Below are positions 34,434-42,942 of a DNA stretch of 64,000 nt, one piece after another. The stretch is from Streptomyces sp. A3M-1-3 (GTDB taxonomy: Bacteria; Actinomycetota; Actinomycetes; Streptomycetales; Streptomycetaceae): assembly GCF_024213665.1 (NCBI RefSeq), contig NZ_JANAVP010000011.1, forward strand, positions 124,001-188,000. The letters are read 5' to 3'. The translations under genes and the position numbers were made by a program. Below the pieces are notes generated by a model, which was not told the DNA's origin, did not search any database, and saw only the letters and a list, made by a program, of their open reading frames with translations. Every line of letters starts with the position of its first letter. Within the stretch, counting starts at the first letter, position 1.

Positions 34434-35768
34434 CTACCCCGCCGCGGGAGCCACCAGGTGCCCGGCGAACCAGTCGCGGGCGAGGTCGGCGACTTCGTCG
34501 AGCGCGCCGGGTTCCTCGAAGAGGTGCGTCGCCCCCGGGACGACCTCGAGCCGGTTCTCGCAGCGCAGCTGCGCCTGCGCCGCCCGGTTGAGGTCGAGCA
34601 CCATCGCATCGCGGCCGCCCACGATGAGCAGCGTCGGCGCCCGTACGTCGGCGAGGCGCGGCCCGGCGAGGTCGGGCCGGCCGCCGCGGGAGACCACGGC
34701 GCCGATGTCCGCGTCGGGGGCTGCGGCGGCCCGCAGCGCCGCCGCGGCTCCGGTGCTCGCGCCGAAGTACCCGATCGGGAGGGACGCGCGGCGGCGCAGC
34801 CAGGTCGTGGCGTCGGCCAGCCGGCCGGCCAGGGTCTCGATGTCGAAGACGTTGGCCCGGTCGGCTTCCTCCGCCGTGGTGAGCAGGTCGAAGAGCAGGG
34901 TGCCCAGGCCCGCCCGGTTCAGTGCCGCCGCCACCAGGCGGTTGCGTGGGCTGTGGCGGCTGCTGCCGGAGCCGTGGGCGAACATCACGACCGCCGCGGC
35001 GCCCTCGGGGAGGGTGAGGTCGCCGGCCAGCCGTATGGCACCCGCGTCCACCTCGACCTCGACCTTGACCTCGACCTCGACCTCGGCCTCGGTCCCGGTT
35101 CCGGCGCCCGCGGCCGGCGCCCGGGACACGGGGGCTGCCGCGGCCTGGGCCAGTAGGAAGACGACCTCCTCGTCGGAGGTCTGGGAGAAGTCCTGGTACC
35201 ACTCGCCGACCGCGGAGAACGCGACCGGCGTCGACAGGCACACCACCTCGTCCGCCTCGGCGCGCAGCCTGGCGACCGCGTCCGGCGGCGCCACGGGTAC
35301 GGCCAGCACCACGCGGGCGGCGCCCTGTGCACGTACCACCTCGCACGCCGCCGCGGCGGTGGCGCCGGTGGCGATCCCGTCGTCCACCACGATCACCGTC
35401 CGGCCGGCGAGTGCCAGCCGCTCCCGTCCGGCGCGGAACCGCCGGGCCCGGCGCAGGAGTTCCGCCTCCTCGTCGTGCTCGACGGCGGCGAGGTCCGCCT
35501 GCCGGACCCCGCTGCGGCGGACGATGTCGTCGCTGATGACGCGCACCCCGCCCTCGCCGATGGCGCCGAACCCCAACTCACGGTGGTACGGGACGCCGAG
35601 CTTGCGGACCACGATCACATCGAGGGGAGCACCGAGTACGTGCGCCACGTGGAAGGCCACCGGGACCCCGCCGCGGGGCAGGCCCAGTACGACGGGTTCT
35701 TCCGCCGCGAGATGGCGCAGCGCTTCGGCGAGACGGCGTCCCGCGTCCACCCGATCGGTGAACAGCAC
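34434..35768 (-). CDS. Phosphoribosyltransferase fused to alpha/beta hydrolase
   Basis: A 444-residue two-domain protein. Residues 1-205 are a type I phosphoribosyltransferase-like domain with the PRPP loop TVIVVDDGIATGATAAAA near 125. Residues 240-444 are a dienelactone-hydrolase-like alpha/beta domain with nucleophile Ser in FGASTGAA, acid in GGRDAMV and His in GATHLFEEP. They are joined by a linker of alternating Val and Glu/Lys (EVEVEVKVEVEVD), DNA-repetitive. The fusion is known in actinobacteria, but the reaction is not. It is divergent from the HAD gene. Confidence 0.88.
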   Translation of the reverse strand: MLFTDRVDAGRRLAEALRHLAAEEPVVLGLPRGGVPVAFHVAHVLGAPLDVIVVRKLGVPYHRELGFGAIGEGGVRVISDDIVRRSGVRQADLAAVEHDEEAELLRRARRFRAGRERLALAGRTVIVVDDGIATGATAAAACEVVRAQGAARVVLAVPVAPPDAVARLRAEADEVVCLSTPVAFSAVGEWYQDFSQTSDEEVVFLLAQAAAAPVSRAPAAGAGTGTEAEVEVEVKVEVEVDAGAIRLAGDLTLPEGAAAVVMFAHGSGSSRHSPRNRLVAAALNRAGLGTLLFDLLTTAEEADRANVFDIETLAGRLADATTWLRRRASLPIGYFGASTGAAAALRAAAAPDADIGAVVSRGGRPDLAGPRLADVRAPTLLIVGGRDAMVLDLNRAAQAQLRCENRLEVVPGATHLFEEPGALDEVADLARDWFAGHLVAPAAG

Positions 35769-35820
35769 AGTGGTTCACCCCCAGCCAGGGGAGACAGAAA
35801 CCACGTACACACTCAATTCG

Positions 35821-35834
35821 AAATAACCCTATTT
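35821..35834. promoter_or_regulatory. AT-rich dyad in divergent promoter
   Basis: AAATA-ACCC-TATTT at 35821-35834 is a perfect dyad in the 110-base gap between the hydrolase fusion (start 35768) and the HAD gene (start 35879). The surrounding CGAAAT/ATTTCG half-sites (35819 and 35841 regions) form a wider, looser repeat. The AT-richness stands out against flanking DNA and fits promoter or operator sequence. Confidence 0.4.
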
Positions 35835-35878
35835 GCCAAGATTTCGCAAGTGGGGGTGCCCGCGTAGGGTCGGGGCGT

Positions 35879-36697
35879 ATGAACCGAATCGGAGCGGTCC
35901 TGATCGACATCGACGGCGTCCTCACGCTGTCCTGGAAGCCGCTGCCCGGCGCAGTCGAGGCCATGGAACGGCTGCGGGCCGCGGGGCTTCCGCTGGCCCT
36001 GGTCACCAACAACACCTCCCGTACTCGGGCCTCGATCGCCGAGACGCTGGCCGGCGTGGGTTTCCCCGTCGGCGTCGACGACATCCTCACCGCCCCCGCG
36101 GTCACCGCCGCGTACCTGCGGGAGCACCACCCGGGGGCACGCTGCCTGCTGCTCAACACCGGCGACGTCCGCGACGACCTCGAAGGCGTGACACTCATCG
36201 AGGAAGCGGAAGCGGAAGCGGCCGAAGCACCGGACGTGGTCGTCTTCGGCGGCGCGGGCAGCGCATTCAGCTACGAAGCGCTCAACCGCGCGTTCCGCCA
36301 TCTCCAGCGCGGCGCCCGTCTGGTCGCCATGCACCGGAACCTGTACTGGCGCACCTCCGGAGGCCTGGACCTCGACACGGGCGCGTTCCTCCTGGGACTG
36401 GAACGAGCCGCCAGGGCGGAGGCGGAGATCACCGGCAAACCCGCCGAGGCGTTCTTCGCCACGGCCCTGGCCCACCTGGGTGCCACCCCGTCCGAAACGC
36501 TGATGGTGGGCGACGACATCGAGTCGGACGTCCTGGCGGCCCAGCGCAGCGGCATCACCGGAGTCCTGGTCAGGACGGGCAAGTACCTCCCCGAAACCCA
36601 CCAGGCGGCCGACGGCACCCCGGACCACGTACTGAACTCCTTCGCGGACCTCCCTGCCCTGCTGGACGCCGGGCCCGGGGATGCGGACAGTGCCTAG
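35879..36697 (+). CDS. HAD-IIA family phosphatase
   Basis: A 272-residue HAD phosphatase of the NagD-like IIA group: motif I DIDGVLT (nucleophile Asp10), motif II LVTNNTSRT, and motif IV MVGDDIESDV. The C2-type cap lies between motifs II and III. Substrates in this group are small phosphosugars or nucleotides; none can be assigned. It is divergent from the phosphoribosyltransferase fusion and converges on the bacteriocin operon with a four-base overlap of stops. Confidence 0.9.
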   Translation: MNRIGAVLIDIDGVLTLSWKPLPGAVEAMERLRAAGLPLALVTNNTSRTRASIAETLAGVGFPVGVDDILTAPAVTAAYLREHHPGARCLLLNTGDVRDDLEGVTLIEEAEAEAAEAPDVVVFGGAGSAFSYEALNRAFRHLQRGARLVAMHRNLYWRTSGGLDLDTGAFLLGLERAARAEAEITGKPAEAFFATALAHLGATPSETLMVGDDIESDVLAAQRSGITGVLVRTGKYLPETHQAADGTPDHVLNSFADLPALLDAGPGDADSA

Positions 36698-37449
36698 ACG
36701 TCCCGACGGGCAAAGCCGAGGTACGCCGCGATGACCGCCGACGTGGTCCACAGCAACAGCACGGTGCCTCCCGCCAACGGGGTGAGATCGCCGGCCTCCT
36801 GGTGAACCTGCATCAGTCTCAGCCCGGCCCGGTCCGGCAGGAGGCGTGCGAGCGGGCGGAGCTGCGGCGATGCCGCCAGCACGCTGGAGACGAGGAAGAG
36901 GAGCGGCAGCAGGATGCCGAGTGCGGCGATGGACCGGCGCACCAGGAAAGTGACTGAGCCGGCGGACACGGCGAGCAGCGTGGCGTACGTGCCGGCCCCT
37001 GCCACCGTGCGTACCAGGTCGCCCGGGGGCAGCTCCGCCCAGTCCGCCCCAAGGGCCCATGTCCCTGCCAGCAGGGACGCGACTCCAGTCACCAGCCCCC
37101 AGGCCATTCCCATGCTGCCCAGCAGGACGAGCTTCGCCGTCAGCAGCCTGCCCCGGCGTGGTACTGCTGCGAGTGACGTGCGGATCATGCCGGAACCGAA
37201 CTCCGATCCGACCGCGAGGACGGCGAGGACGACGACCGCCAGCTGGCCGAGCTGCATCCCGGTGAAGGACAGACCGACGGGATCGAAATCCCTCCTGTCC
37301 GCAGGATTCGCGCGCTGAAACTCGGGGCCGATCAGAAGCCCGAACATGAGCCCCGTCAGCACGGTCACTGCCAGTCCGATGGCGAGCACGGCCGGGGTGG
37401 AGCGCAGCGAGCGGATCTTGATCCACTCGGCGGCTATGGCGTCACGCAC
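36694..37449 (-). CDS. ABC-2 type permease, last gene of circular-bacteriocin-like operon
   Basis: A 251-residue membrane protein with six helices of ABC-2 permease type (EWIKIRSLRSTPA cytoplasmic start, GSEFGSGMIRTSL coupling region). The start is GTG 37449, which overlaps the stop of the ATPase gene. Permeases of this kind accompany the ATPase in bacteriocin immunity exporters. Its place at the end of the operon that begins with the circular-bacteriocin-like precursor suggests self-protection or export. The overlap with the HAD gene stop (36694-36697) is only on opposite strands. Confidence 0.85.
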   Translation of the reverse strand: MRDAIAAEWIKIRSLRSTPAVLAIGLAVTVLTGLMFGLLIGPEFQRANPADRRDFDPVGLSFTGMQLGQLAVVVLAVLAVGSEFGSGMIRTSLAAVPRRGRLLTAKLVLLGSMGMAWGLVTGVASLLAGTWALGADWAELPPGDLVRTVAGAGTYATLLAVSAGSVTFLVRRSIAALGILLPLLFLVSSVLAASPQLRPLARLLPDRAGLRLMQVHQEAGDLTPLAGGTVLLLWTTSAVIAAYLGFARRDV

Positions 37450-38425
37450 GGCCGATGACCTCGCTCTGCTCGCCGGGGGCAGGCGTCGACGCGCGATACT
37501 CCGCTGCCTCATCGGTCAGCCGCAGGTATATGTCTTCCAGAGCAGGTCGAAACGGCGTGAGTTCGTGGACGCTGCAGCCATGCTGCGCGGCGAGGTCCCC
37601 GATCTGTCCGGAAGACACGCCGGTCACCACGGCCTCTGTCGGCCCCTCTGCCGGCCCCTCTGTCGGAACCACGCCGCCGGCCGGCCTGTCGTACTCCAGG
37701 TGTGCTCCCGCTCCGCGCAGCGCTTCGGCGAGCACGGGCAGCTGCGGGGAGCGCAGGCGGACCGTGGTGGGTTCGTGGTGAACCAGGTCGCGGAGGGGAC
37801 CGTCGGCGAGTACCCGGCCGCGCCCGATCACCAGCACGTGGTCGGCCAGGAGGGCCATTTCAGTCATCAGATGGCTCGACACCAGCACGGTCCGCCCCTC
37901 ATCGGCGAGGGCTCGGACGAGCGGGCGGAACCAGCGAATACCTTCCGGGTCCAGCCCGTTCACGGGCTCGTCGAGGAGGAGCACCTCCGGATCGCCGAGC
38001 AGAGCGGCTGCGATGCCGAGCCGCTGCCGCATGCCGAGCGAGAAACCACGGACCGGCCGGCGTGCGGCGGAGGACAGCCCCACCAGTTCCAGCACGCCGG
38101 TCACGCGCTCCCGCGGGATGCGGTGCGTTCTGGCAAGCCAGTCGAGGTGGGCACTGGGGCTGAGGGCTGGATGGACGGCTGAGGCATCCAACAGTGCTCC
38201 CACGGATCGCAGGGGGGACCTCAGCTCCCGGTAGGGCACCCCGAGGACAGTCGCGCTTCCGGAATCCGGCTTCCCCAGGCCCATGATCATGCGCAGGGTG
38301 GTGGACTTGCCCGCCCCGTTGGGGCCCAGAAAGGCGGTGACCCGCCCCGAAGTGACGTGGAAGGACAGGCCGTCCAGCACGCGCTTGCCTGCGTACGTCT
38401 TGACCAGATTGCTTACATCGATCAT
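37442..38425 (-). CDS. ABC transporter ATP-binding protein (bacteriocin-type exporter)
   Basis: A 327-residue ATPase with Walker A GPNGAGKST (34-42), signature FSLGMRQRLG and Walker B LLLDEPVNGLDP. The extended C-terminal region carries the typical exporter closing motif PFRPALEDIYLRLTDE. ATG 38425 overlaps the TGA of the other ATPase gene (ATGA). Paired with the 36694-37449 permease, it resembles the ATPase-permease couples of bacitracin/lantibiotic immunity. Its place in the operon suggests export of, or immunity to, the peptide. Confidence 0.92.
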   Translation of the reverse strand: MIDVSNLVKTYAGKRVLDGLSFHVTSGRVTAFLGPNGAGKSTTLRMIMGLGKPDSGSATVLGVPYRELRSPLRSVGALLDASAVHPALSPSAHLDWLARTHRIPRERVTGVLELVGLSSAARRPVRGFSLGMRQRLGIAAALLGDPEVLLLDEPVNGLDPEGIRWFRPLVRALADEGRTVLVSSHLMTEMALLADHVLVIGRGRVLADGPLRDLVHHEPTTVRLRSPQLPVLAEALRGAGAHLEYDRPAGGVVPTEGPAEGPTEAVVTGVSSGQIGDLAAQHGCSVHELTPFRPALEDIYLRLTDEAAEYRASTPAPGEQSEVIGRA

Positions 38426-39066
38426 TCGCCGTCTCCGGTCGCCAGGACCTGGGAGCCGTCCCGGGCGCCGAGGTCGATGGTGCGGTCGGCCAGGCCGGCG
38501 TCCGGATCGGTGTGAGACACCCACACGATCGTCGTTCCGCCCTCCTGCTTCCTGCGCGTCAGGTCGTCCACCACCGCTGTGAGGGCAGCCGAGTCGAGTC
38601 CATTGAACGGCTCATCGAGGAGCAGCAGCTGGGGATCGTGTGCTGTCGCGCAGACGTAGCCGAGCTTCTTGCGCTGTCCCAGGGAAAGACCGCCGACCAG
38701 GACGTCCTGACGGCAGGTGAGCCCGAGTACGTCGGCGCGCTCCAGCAGCGCACCGGTGCGGACATCCCACAGCCCCGCCACCAGCGCCAGCTGTTCACGT
38801 GCGGTGAGGTATTCGTACAACGGCGGAGGCTCCTGAAGGAAGCCACGCAATCCGCGGACCAACGGGTCCTGGGGCAGACGGCCCGCTATGGAGACCGTGC
38901 CCGAGGACGGGACGCGAAGTCCCGCCAGCACACTCAGCAGGGTGCTCTTGCCGCAGCCGTTCGGGCCGGTCAGCCGGACCATCTCACCCTTCGCGACACG
39001 CATGGTGAGGCCGCTGAAGACCTCCGTGTCGCCGCGGCGGACTTCCAGACCTGCAATGTCGATCAT
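38422..39066 (-). CDS. Second ABC transporter ATP-binding protein
   Basis: A compact 214-residue ATPase: Walker A GPNGCGKST (34-42), signature LSLGQRKKLG and Walker B LLLLDEPFNGLD. It starts at ATG 39066, overlapping the stop of the 574-residue permease (ATGA), and its stop overlaps the next ATPase start in the same way. It most likely energises the upstream large permease. Circular bacteriocin clusters such as AS-48 also carry more than one ABC system. Confidence 0.9.
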   Translation of the reverse strand: MIDIAGLEVRRGDTEVFSGLTMRVAKGEMVRLTGPNGCGKSTLLSVLAGLRVPSSGTVSIAGRLPQDPLVRGLRGFLQEPPPLYEYLTAREQLALVAGLWDVRTGALLERADVLGLTCRQDVLVGGLSLGQRKKLGYVCATAHDPQLLLLDEPFNGLDSAALTAVVDDLTRRKQEGGTTIVWVSHTDPDAGLADRTIDLGARDGSQVLATGDGE

Positions 39067-40787
39067 TTCGCTGCTCCGAATCCCTGCCGCCCGGTTGGCC
39101 GTGGTACTGGAAAGTCCCGCCTGCCCACCCGGCGGAGGCTGACAGCACAGGCCGCGAGTACGCAGATGAGAAGTGCCGCTTCGAGCGCCTGGGTGAAGCC
39201 GCCGTCCGTGACCGCCTCGCTCAGTCCCAGGCCCACCGTCACCGGAAGGGTGAGCAGCGCGGTGAGCACGCCTTCCACGACATCCGCCATGGGGGGCCGG
39301 GCGGTCCGCCCGCCGCCCTCGAAACTCTCGGTGACCGGAACCACGTACCAGGTGAGAACCGAGGCGCACCCCGCTGCTGCAGCCACCGCGGGCAGGAGCA
39401 GCACGGCAACGCCCCACCGCGCGCCGCTCACTCCGCACAGTGCGGCTGCCCCGAGGCAGAACGGTGCGGTCACGGCGAGCACGGCAGCCGCGGACGCCAC
39501 GACCTTGGCCGCGGGCCAGGCTCCCGTCGGCAGGGGGGACTGGCGCAGTACGTCCCAGCAGCCGCGGTCCGCCTCGATCCCGCAGATCTGGACCACCTCT
39601 CCGGTGGAGATCAGGGCCGCAGCGATGAACAGCCCGGCCAGCGCGGGAGTGGGCAGGTGCCAGGGCGGATGCTCCAGGGCCGTCGCGGTGCCTGCGCAGG
39701 CTGCTCCGATGGTGATGCTCAGTCGCTGCAGCCGCGCGACGCCGCCGACTGCCGCCGGGTCGGCGCGACGAAGTCGCAGCCAGGTCAGCCGCAGCACCAA
39801 GGACATGGGTGAGGGTGACAGGTCCCGGCCGGTCGTCCGCAGTCGTATGTCGCGAGGGCTCTCGGCATGGGCGTACGCGGTGTCATCGGCGTACGCGGCG
39901 GTCGCGTCGCGCTGCTCGGTTGCGCGAACGCGCAGGGCGGCCACGGTCCCCGCCACCACGGCCACGGCCAGGTAGCCGGCGACGGTCCACCACAGCCGTC
40001 CCGGTGTGTGCATGGCAGTCCAGACCTGTGGACGGGAGTCGGCGACGGCGTCACCGAGGCGGCGCGTCAGGTTCGCCTCGGCGTCGTCCGGAGTGCTGCC
40101 CAGCAAGCGGACGAACGGGGCCGCGAACGTGCCGACGAGCCAGCCACCCACCGCGGCGAGCACCACCCGGGGAAGATGGGCGACTCTCACCACGCGGACC
40201 ATGAAGACGGAGACCAACAAGATGCGCAGGGCTGCGGCGCCCGTCACCGAGCCGCACAGGTTGACCAGCAGCACGGGCAGCAGCTGCCGGCCGGCTCCGG
40301 TGGCCGCGAGCCAGGGCACCGCAACCGCGCCTACCGCGAGCAGCAGCGCGAGCGCGACTCCCGTCGTGGGCAGGACGAGCCGTGCGGCAACCAGTTGACC
40401 CCGGCTGACCGGGAGGGTACGCAGCACGGTGTCGTCCGGCGGACGCACGAGGGATCGCCCCAGCGCCGGTTCGGCGCTCAGGAGTTGGTGGAGCGTCCAG
40501 AGCACGGCGGGAGTCCAGGTCCACGCAGCCAGGTCGGCGCCTGTCGCGGTCTGCGTCGGCGCGAGAGCCCCCAGGGTCCGGCCCAGCAGCACCAACGTCC
40601 CGAAGCCGGCCGCTGCTCCGGTGCAGAGCACGAGCGCAGCAGCCCGCCGGCGTCGCCGCCCCAGGGCGTCGGCACCGGTCATCAGATTGAGGCGCCTTCG
40701 GGCATCTGCCAGACAGAGAGCGGTGACAGAACGGATCCACCGGCCTGTCCGGACGGCCTGCTGTCCGGGCGCGATGTCAGCCCGCAT
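39063..40787 (-). CDS. Large polytopic ABC permease-like protein
   Basis: A 574-residue membrane protein with about ten to twelve hydrophobic segments in two halves, joined by a hydrophilic middle at about 260-330. There is no recognised motif beyond an ABC-2 permease appearance (LRTLPVSRGQLVAARLVLP coupling-like region). It starts at ATG 40787, eleven bases inside the end of the upstream gene, and its stop overlaps the compact ATPase start, which argues that the two form a transporter. Confidence 0.78.
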   Translation of the reverse strand: MRADIAPGQQAVRTGRWIRSVTALCLADARRRLNLMTGADALGRRRRRAAALVLCTGAAAGFGTLVLLGRTLGALAPTQTATGADLAAWTWTPAVLWTLHQLLSAEPALGRSLVRPPDDTVLRTLPVSRGQLVAARLVLPTTGVALALLLAVGAVAVPWLAATGAGRQLLPVLLVNLCGSVTGAAALRILLVSVFMVRVVRVAHLPRVVLAAVGGWLVGTFAAPFVRLLGSTPDDAEANLTRRLGDAVADSRPQVWTAMHTPGRLWWTVAGYLAVAVVAGTVAALRVRATEQRDATAAYADDTAYAHAESPRDIRLRTTGRDLSPSPMSLVLRLTWLRLRRADPAAVGGVARLQRLSITIGAACAGTATALEHPPWHLPTPALAGLFIAAALISTGEVVQICGIEADRGCWDVLRQSPLPTGAWPAAKVVASAAAVLAVTAPFCLGAAALCGVSGARWGVAVLLLPAVAAAAGCASVLTWYVVPVTESFEGGGRTARPPMADVVEGVLTALLTLPVTVGLGLSEAVTDGGFTQALEAALLICVLAACAVSLRRVGRRDFPVPRPTGRQGFGAAK

Positions 40788-41313
40788 CGCCGGCCGGCTC
40801 TGCTCGGCGCCGCCTGATGTCGGCGAACCGTTCGGCCGGGCAGAGCACAGCGGCCGGGATGACCAGCGCGACGAAGATCCCGGCGATCAGATGCAGGCCG
40901 GAGGCCGCAGGAAGCCTGAGTCCCAGGAAGCCGAGAGGCGCCCACCACACGCACCCCCCAACGATGATCAACACGCTGCCGGACCGGGCAACCGCCACCA
41001 GCAGTCCGAGGGCGATCAGCGCGATGCCGCTGATCAGCCACACCAGGCTGAGAAGCTGGAGGATGTCCATCACGTTCCCGGGATCTCCGGTGAGATCGTC
41101 GGAGGTCTCCACCGCGTGACGCGTCTCCTCGAGGGTGGCGCGGAACCGGATGAAGTACGTGATCGCGCACATGCCGGCGCCCGTCGCGGCCACGCCACCC
41201 GCGATACGGATCGCCGGGTGGACCAGGCCGTCCGTGATCACGGCCCAGCAGCGCAGGGCGAACGTGATGAGTTTCGGGTTTCCCAGGATGCTGAGGATGA
41301 AGCGGTGAATCAC
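40777..41313 (-). CDS. Membrane protein of circular-bacteriocin-like operon
   Basis: A 178-residue protein with about four hydrophobic helices (VHPAIRIAGGVAATGAGMCA, the DILQLLSLVWLISGIALIAL block, and two further) and a short charged tail. I prefer GTG 41313 (GGAG four bases ahead) over the longer frame. No family is recognised. The setting, after the SpoIIM-like gene and before the transporter genes, resembles the small membrane proteins of circular bacteriocin clusters that take part in maturation or immunity. Confidence 0.7.
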   Translation of the reverse strand: MIHRFILSILGNPKLITFALRCWAVITDGLVHPAIRIAGGVAATGAGMCAITYFIRFRATLEETRHAVETSDDLTGDPGNVMDILQLLSLVWLISGIALIALGLLVAVARSGSVLIIVGGCVWWAPLGFLGLRLPAASGLHLIAGIFVALVIPAAVLCPAERFADIRRRRAEPAGDAG

Positions 41314-41366
41314 AGTTCTCCGGCCGCACGGCTTTCGGTACGGATGATCGGGGGCGGGCAGGACAG

Positions 41367-42029
41367 TCAAGCGGGAAGCAGGAGCAACGTGCCGGCGTAG
41401 AGCGCGGTGAGGGAGGCCGCCACCGCCACGGCACGCGGCCAGGCGACGTCAGCCACGGACCGGCCGGCCCCCAGTAGTGCCGCGAAGAGTACAAGAAGCC
41501 ACGGGTCGGGCCGCGTCAACGCCGGTACGGCATCGGCTGCTTCACCCCGCAGCAGCAGAGGCATCACGAGAGACCAGCCGGCCAGCTTGACGAGTACGAA
41601 GGCGACCCAGGCGACGGTGAACGTCCTTCTGGCCCGGGTGAAATCGCTTGTCGGCGCCGTCCATCGGACCACGAGGGCACCGACGACGCCGAGGATGACG
41701 CCCAGTACCCCCACTGTCGCCATGTTGGCAAGAGCCGCAGTGCTCCACCCGATCGCTGTGCCGATCTCGACTGCGCCCTCGGGCGCTTCGGGCAGTCGCA
41801 CCTGGATCTGACTGCGGATCCTGCTCCACAGCGGAAGGGAGGCCGCTGCCGTACAGAGCAGGAGCGCGGTGATGCCGAGCGCATGCCCGCGTCTGTTGAC
41901 CCGCATGGGCGGGAAGCCGCGCGAACGGGTGCCCGCGTCGGCCGATGAGACCTCGGCAGGCCTTTTCGTGTCGGCTTCGTAGGCCGGGAGACTGCCCCCA
42001 CGCGACCTGCCGACTATGTGCTCACCCAT
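41367..42029 (-). CDS. Membrane protein of circular-bacteriocin-like operon
   Basis: A 220-residue protein with a polar start of about 45 residues and five hydrophobic segments. It starts at ATG 42029, overlapping the SpoIIM-like gene by 16 bases, so the two are translationally coupled. No family motif is recognised. Its topology is compatible with the extra membrane proteins present in AS-48- or carnocyclin-type clusters; the function is inferred only from position. Confidence 0.7.
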   Translation of the reverse strand: MGEHIVGRSRGGSLPAYEADTKRPAEVSSADAGTRSRGFPPMRVNRRGHALGITALLLCTAAASLPLWSRIRSQIQVRLPEAPEGAVEIGTAIGWSTAALANMATVGVLGVILGVVGALVVRWTAPTSDFTRARRTFTVAWVAFVLVKLAGWSLVMPLLLRGEAADAVPALTRPDPWLLVLFAALLGAGRSVADVAWPRAVAVAASLTALYAGTLLLLPA

Positions 42030-42550
42030 GTCTCCACTCCCGCAGCTACCACAAGACCTGACAGGGACATCGCCCACAAACGGCAGGCGTCGACGACCTG
42101 GGACCACCATTCAGCTCTGCTCAACCGCCGCCCCAGCCCGGAGCGTGCCCAGGCCACCAAGGGCACGAGACCAGCGCCGGCGGCGATCGCTATCGACACC
42201 AACTCGAGCGGCATGTGGGGCAGCAGGTGTCTGGCCACCCCTCCGGCGCCCAGAACCGGGACAGCCTGTCCCCAGCTGTAACCGGCGAGCGTCCCGGTGA
42301 CCAGTGCCACGGGAATCGTGGCCACGCCAGTGGTGACGACTCCCAGGAACAGGGCGGCGGAAACGCCGATGTTATTCATGAGGATCTCGATGAAGAGATC
42401 CCAGTCCGGCTCCTGCCGGACCCGTGTGATCTCCGTCGAATGCTCTGGCGCGTTCCACCACCCAAGACTGAAAGCCATGAACCAGAGCAGCGCACCACAG
42501 AGAAGACTCAGCCACTGTCGCCGAAGGAGCGCAGCCTTTTTCTCCGTCAT
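42014..42550 (-). CDS. SpoIIM/DUF95-family membrane protein
   Basis: A 178-residue membrane protein of the SpoIIM (DUF95) type with about five helices: FIEILMNNIGVSAALFLG carries the conserved NN, followed by the small-residue helix ending in GTLAGYSWG and the LPHMPLELVSIAIAAG motif. DUF95 proteins are the shared marker of circular bacteriocin clusters, where they are needed for maturation or secretion. It starts at ATG 42550, 110 bases after the precursor stop, with a strong hairpin between them. The alternative of a sporulation role is less likely in this setting. Confidence 0.82.
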   Translation of the reverse strand: MTEKKAALLRRQWLSLLCGALLWFMAFSLGWWNAPEHSTEITRVRQEPDWDLFIEILMNNIGVSAALFLGVVTTGVATIPVALVTGTLAGYSWGQAVPVLGAGGVARHLLPHMPLELVSIAIAAGAGLVPLVAWARSGLGRRLSRAEWWSQVVDACRLWAMSLSGLVVAAGVETWVST

Positions 42551-42598
42551 GGTTTCCGCCCTGCCGCTGCTTTCATCGAATCGACCAAGCCCCCTGGC

Positions 42599-42643
42599 CC
42601 TGCCCATCGGAATTCCGCAGCACGCGGAATTCCGATGGGCAGG
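42599..42643 (-). terminator. 20-bp-arm hairpin between precursor and SpoIIM-like gene
   Basis: Bases 42599-42618 (CCTGCCCATCGG... ) pair perfectly with 42624-42643 around the loop AGCAC. It lies 18 bases after the precursor stop and 49 bases before the next start. In peptide operons such stems act as partial terminators or 3' stabilisers, giving much more precursor mRNA than downstream message. No T-tract follows on either strand. Confidence 0.75.
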
Positions 42644-42660
42644 CGAACATGGGCCATGCA

Positions 42661-42942
42661 TCAGGCGATGAACGCCTTGCGGCCGCCCTTCTTGATGGCC
42701 TGCTTGGCGCCCCAGATGAGAACGGAACCGATCGCGAGGCCACCCGTGGCAAGGCCAATGGCCGAAGCCACGTCCATGCCCGCCATGATGGACGTCCAGG
42801 TGGTGGAGGCCGCTTCGCTGCTCATCTTGAACGAGCTCTTGAGGAAGAACGGAGCAGCGACCGCGGCGACCATGAAGGCGCCGAGGACCGAAGACGAGAC
42901 GGCTACTGCAGGCAGAGCGCGACGGACTGTCGAGCGATTCAT
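42661..42942 (-). CDS. Circular-bacteriocin-like precursor peptide (AS-48/uberolysin type)
   Basis: A 93-residue peptide. Residues 1-39 form a leader with a hydrophobic stretch (AVAVSSSVLGAFMVAAVAAP) and FFLKSSFK; residues ~40-93 form an amphipathic core with Gly/Ala-rich helices (MDVASAIGLATGGLAIGSVL) and a cationic end AKQAIKKGGRKAFIA, which resembles the KK...GKRAVIA end of enterocin AS-48. As in AS-48, the leader is hydrophobic and a Met would begin the core if cleavage falls at K39/M40. The gene heads an eight-gene operon with a SpoIIM protein and ABC systems. ATG 42942 has GAAGGA about eleven bases upstream; a longer frame exists. Cleavage and ring closure are inferred. Confidence 0.72.
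   Translation of the reverse strand: MNRSTVRRALPAVAVSSSVLGAFMVAAVAAPFFLKSSFKMSSEAASTTWTSIMAGMDVASAIGLATGGLAIGSVLIWGAKQAIKKGGRKAFIA

Noticed and set aside
40777..41370. Longer start of the 178-residue membrane protein at 41370
   Set aside because: The extra N-terminal residues are polar and unlike a membrane-protein start, and GTG 41313 has a ribosome site.
42014..42550. Sporulation (SpoIIM) role for the DUF95 protein
   Set aside because: Streptomyces lacks the endospore pathway in which SpoIIM acts, and the adjacent small peptide and ABC genes match the bacteriocin setting.
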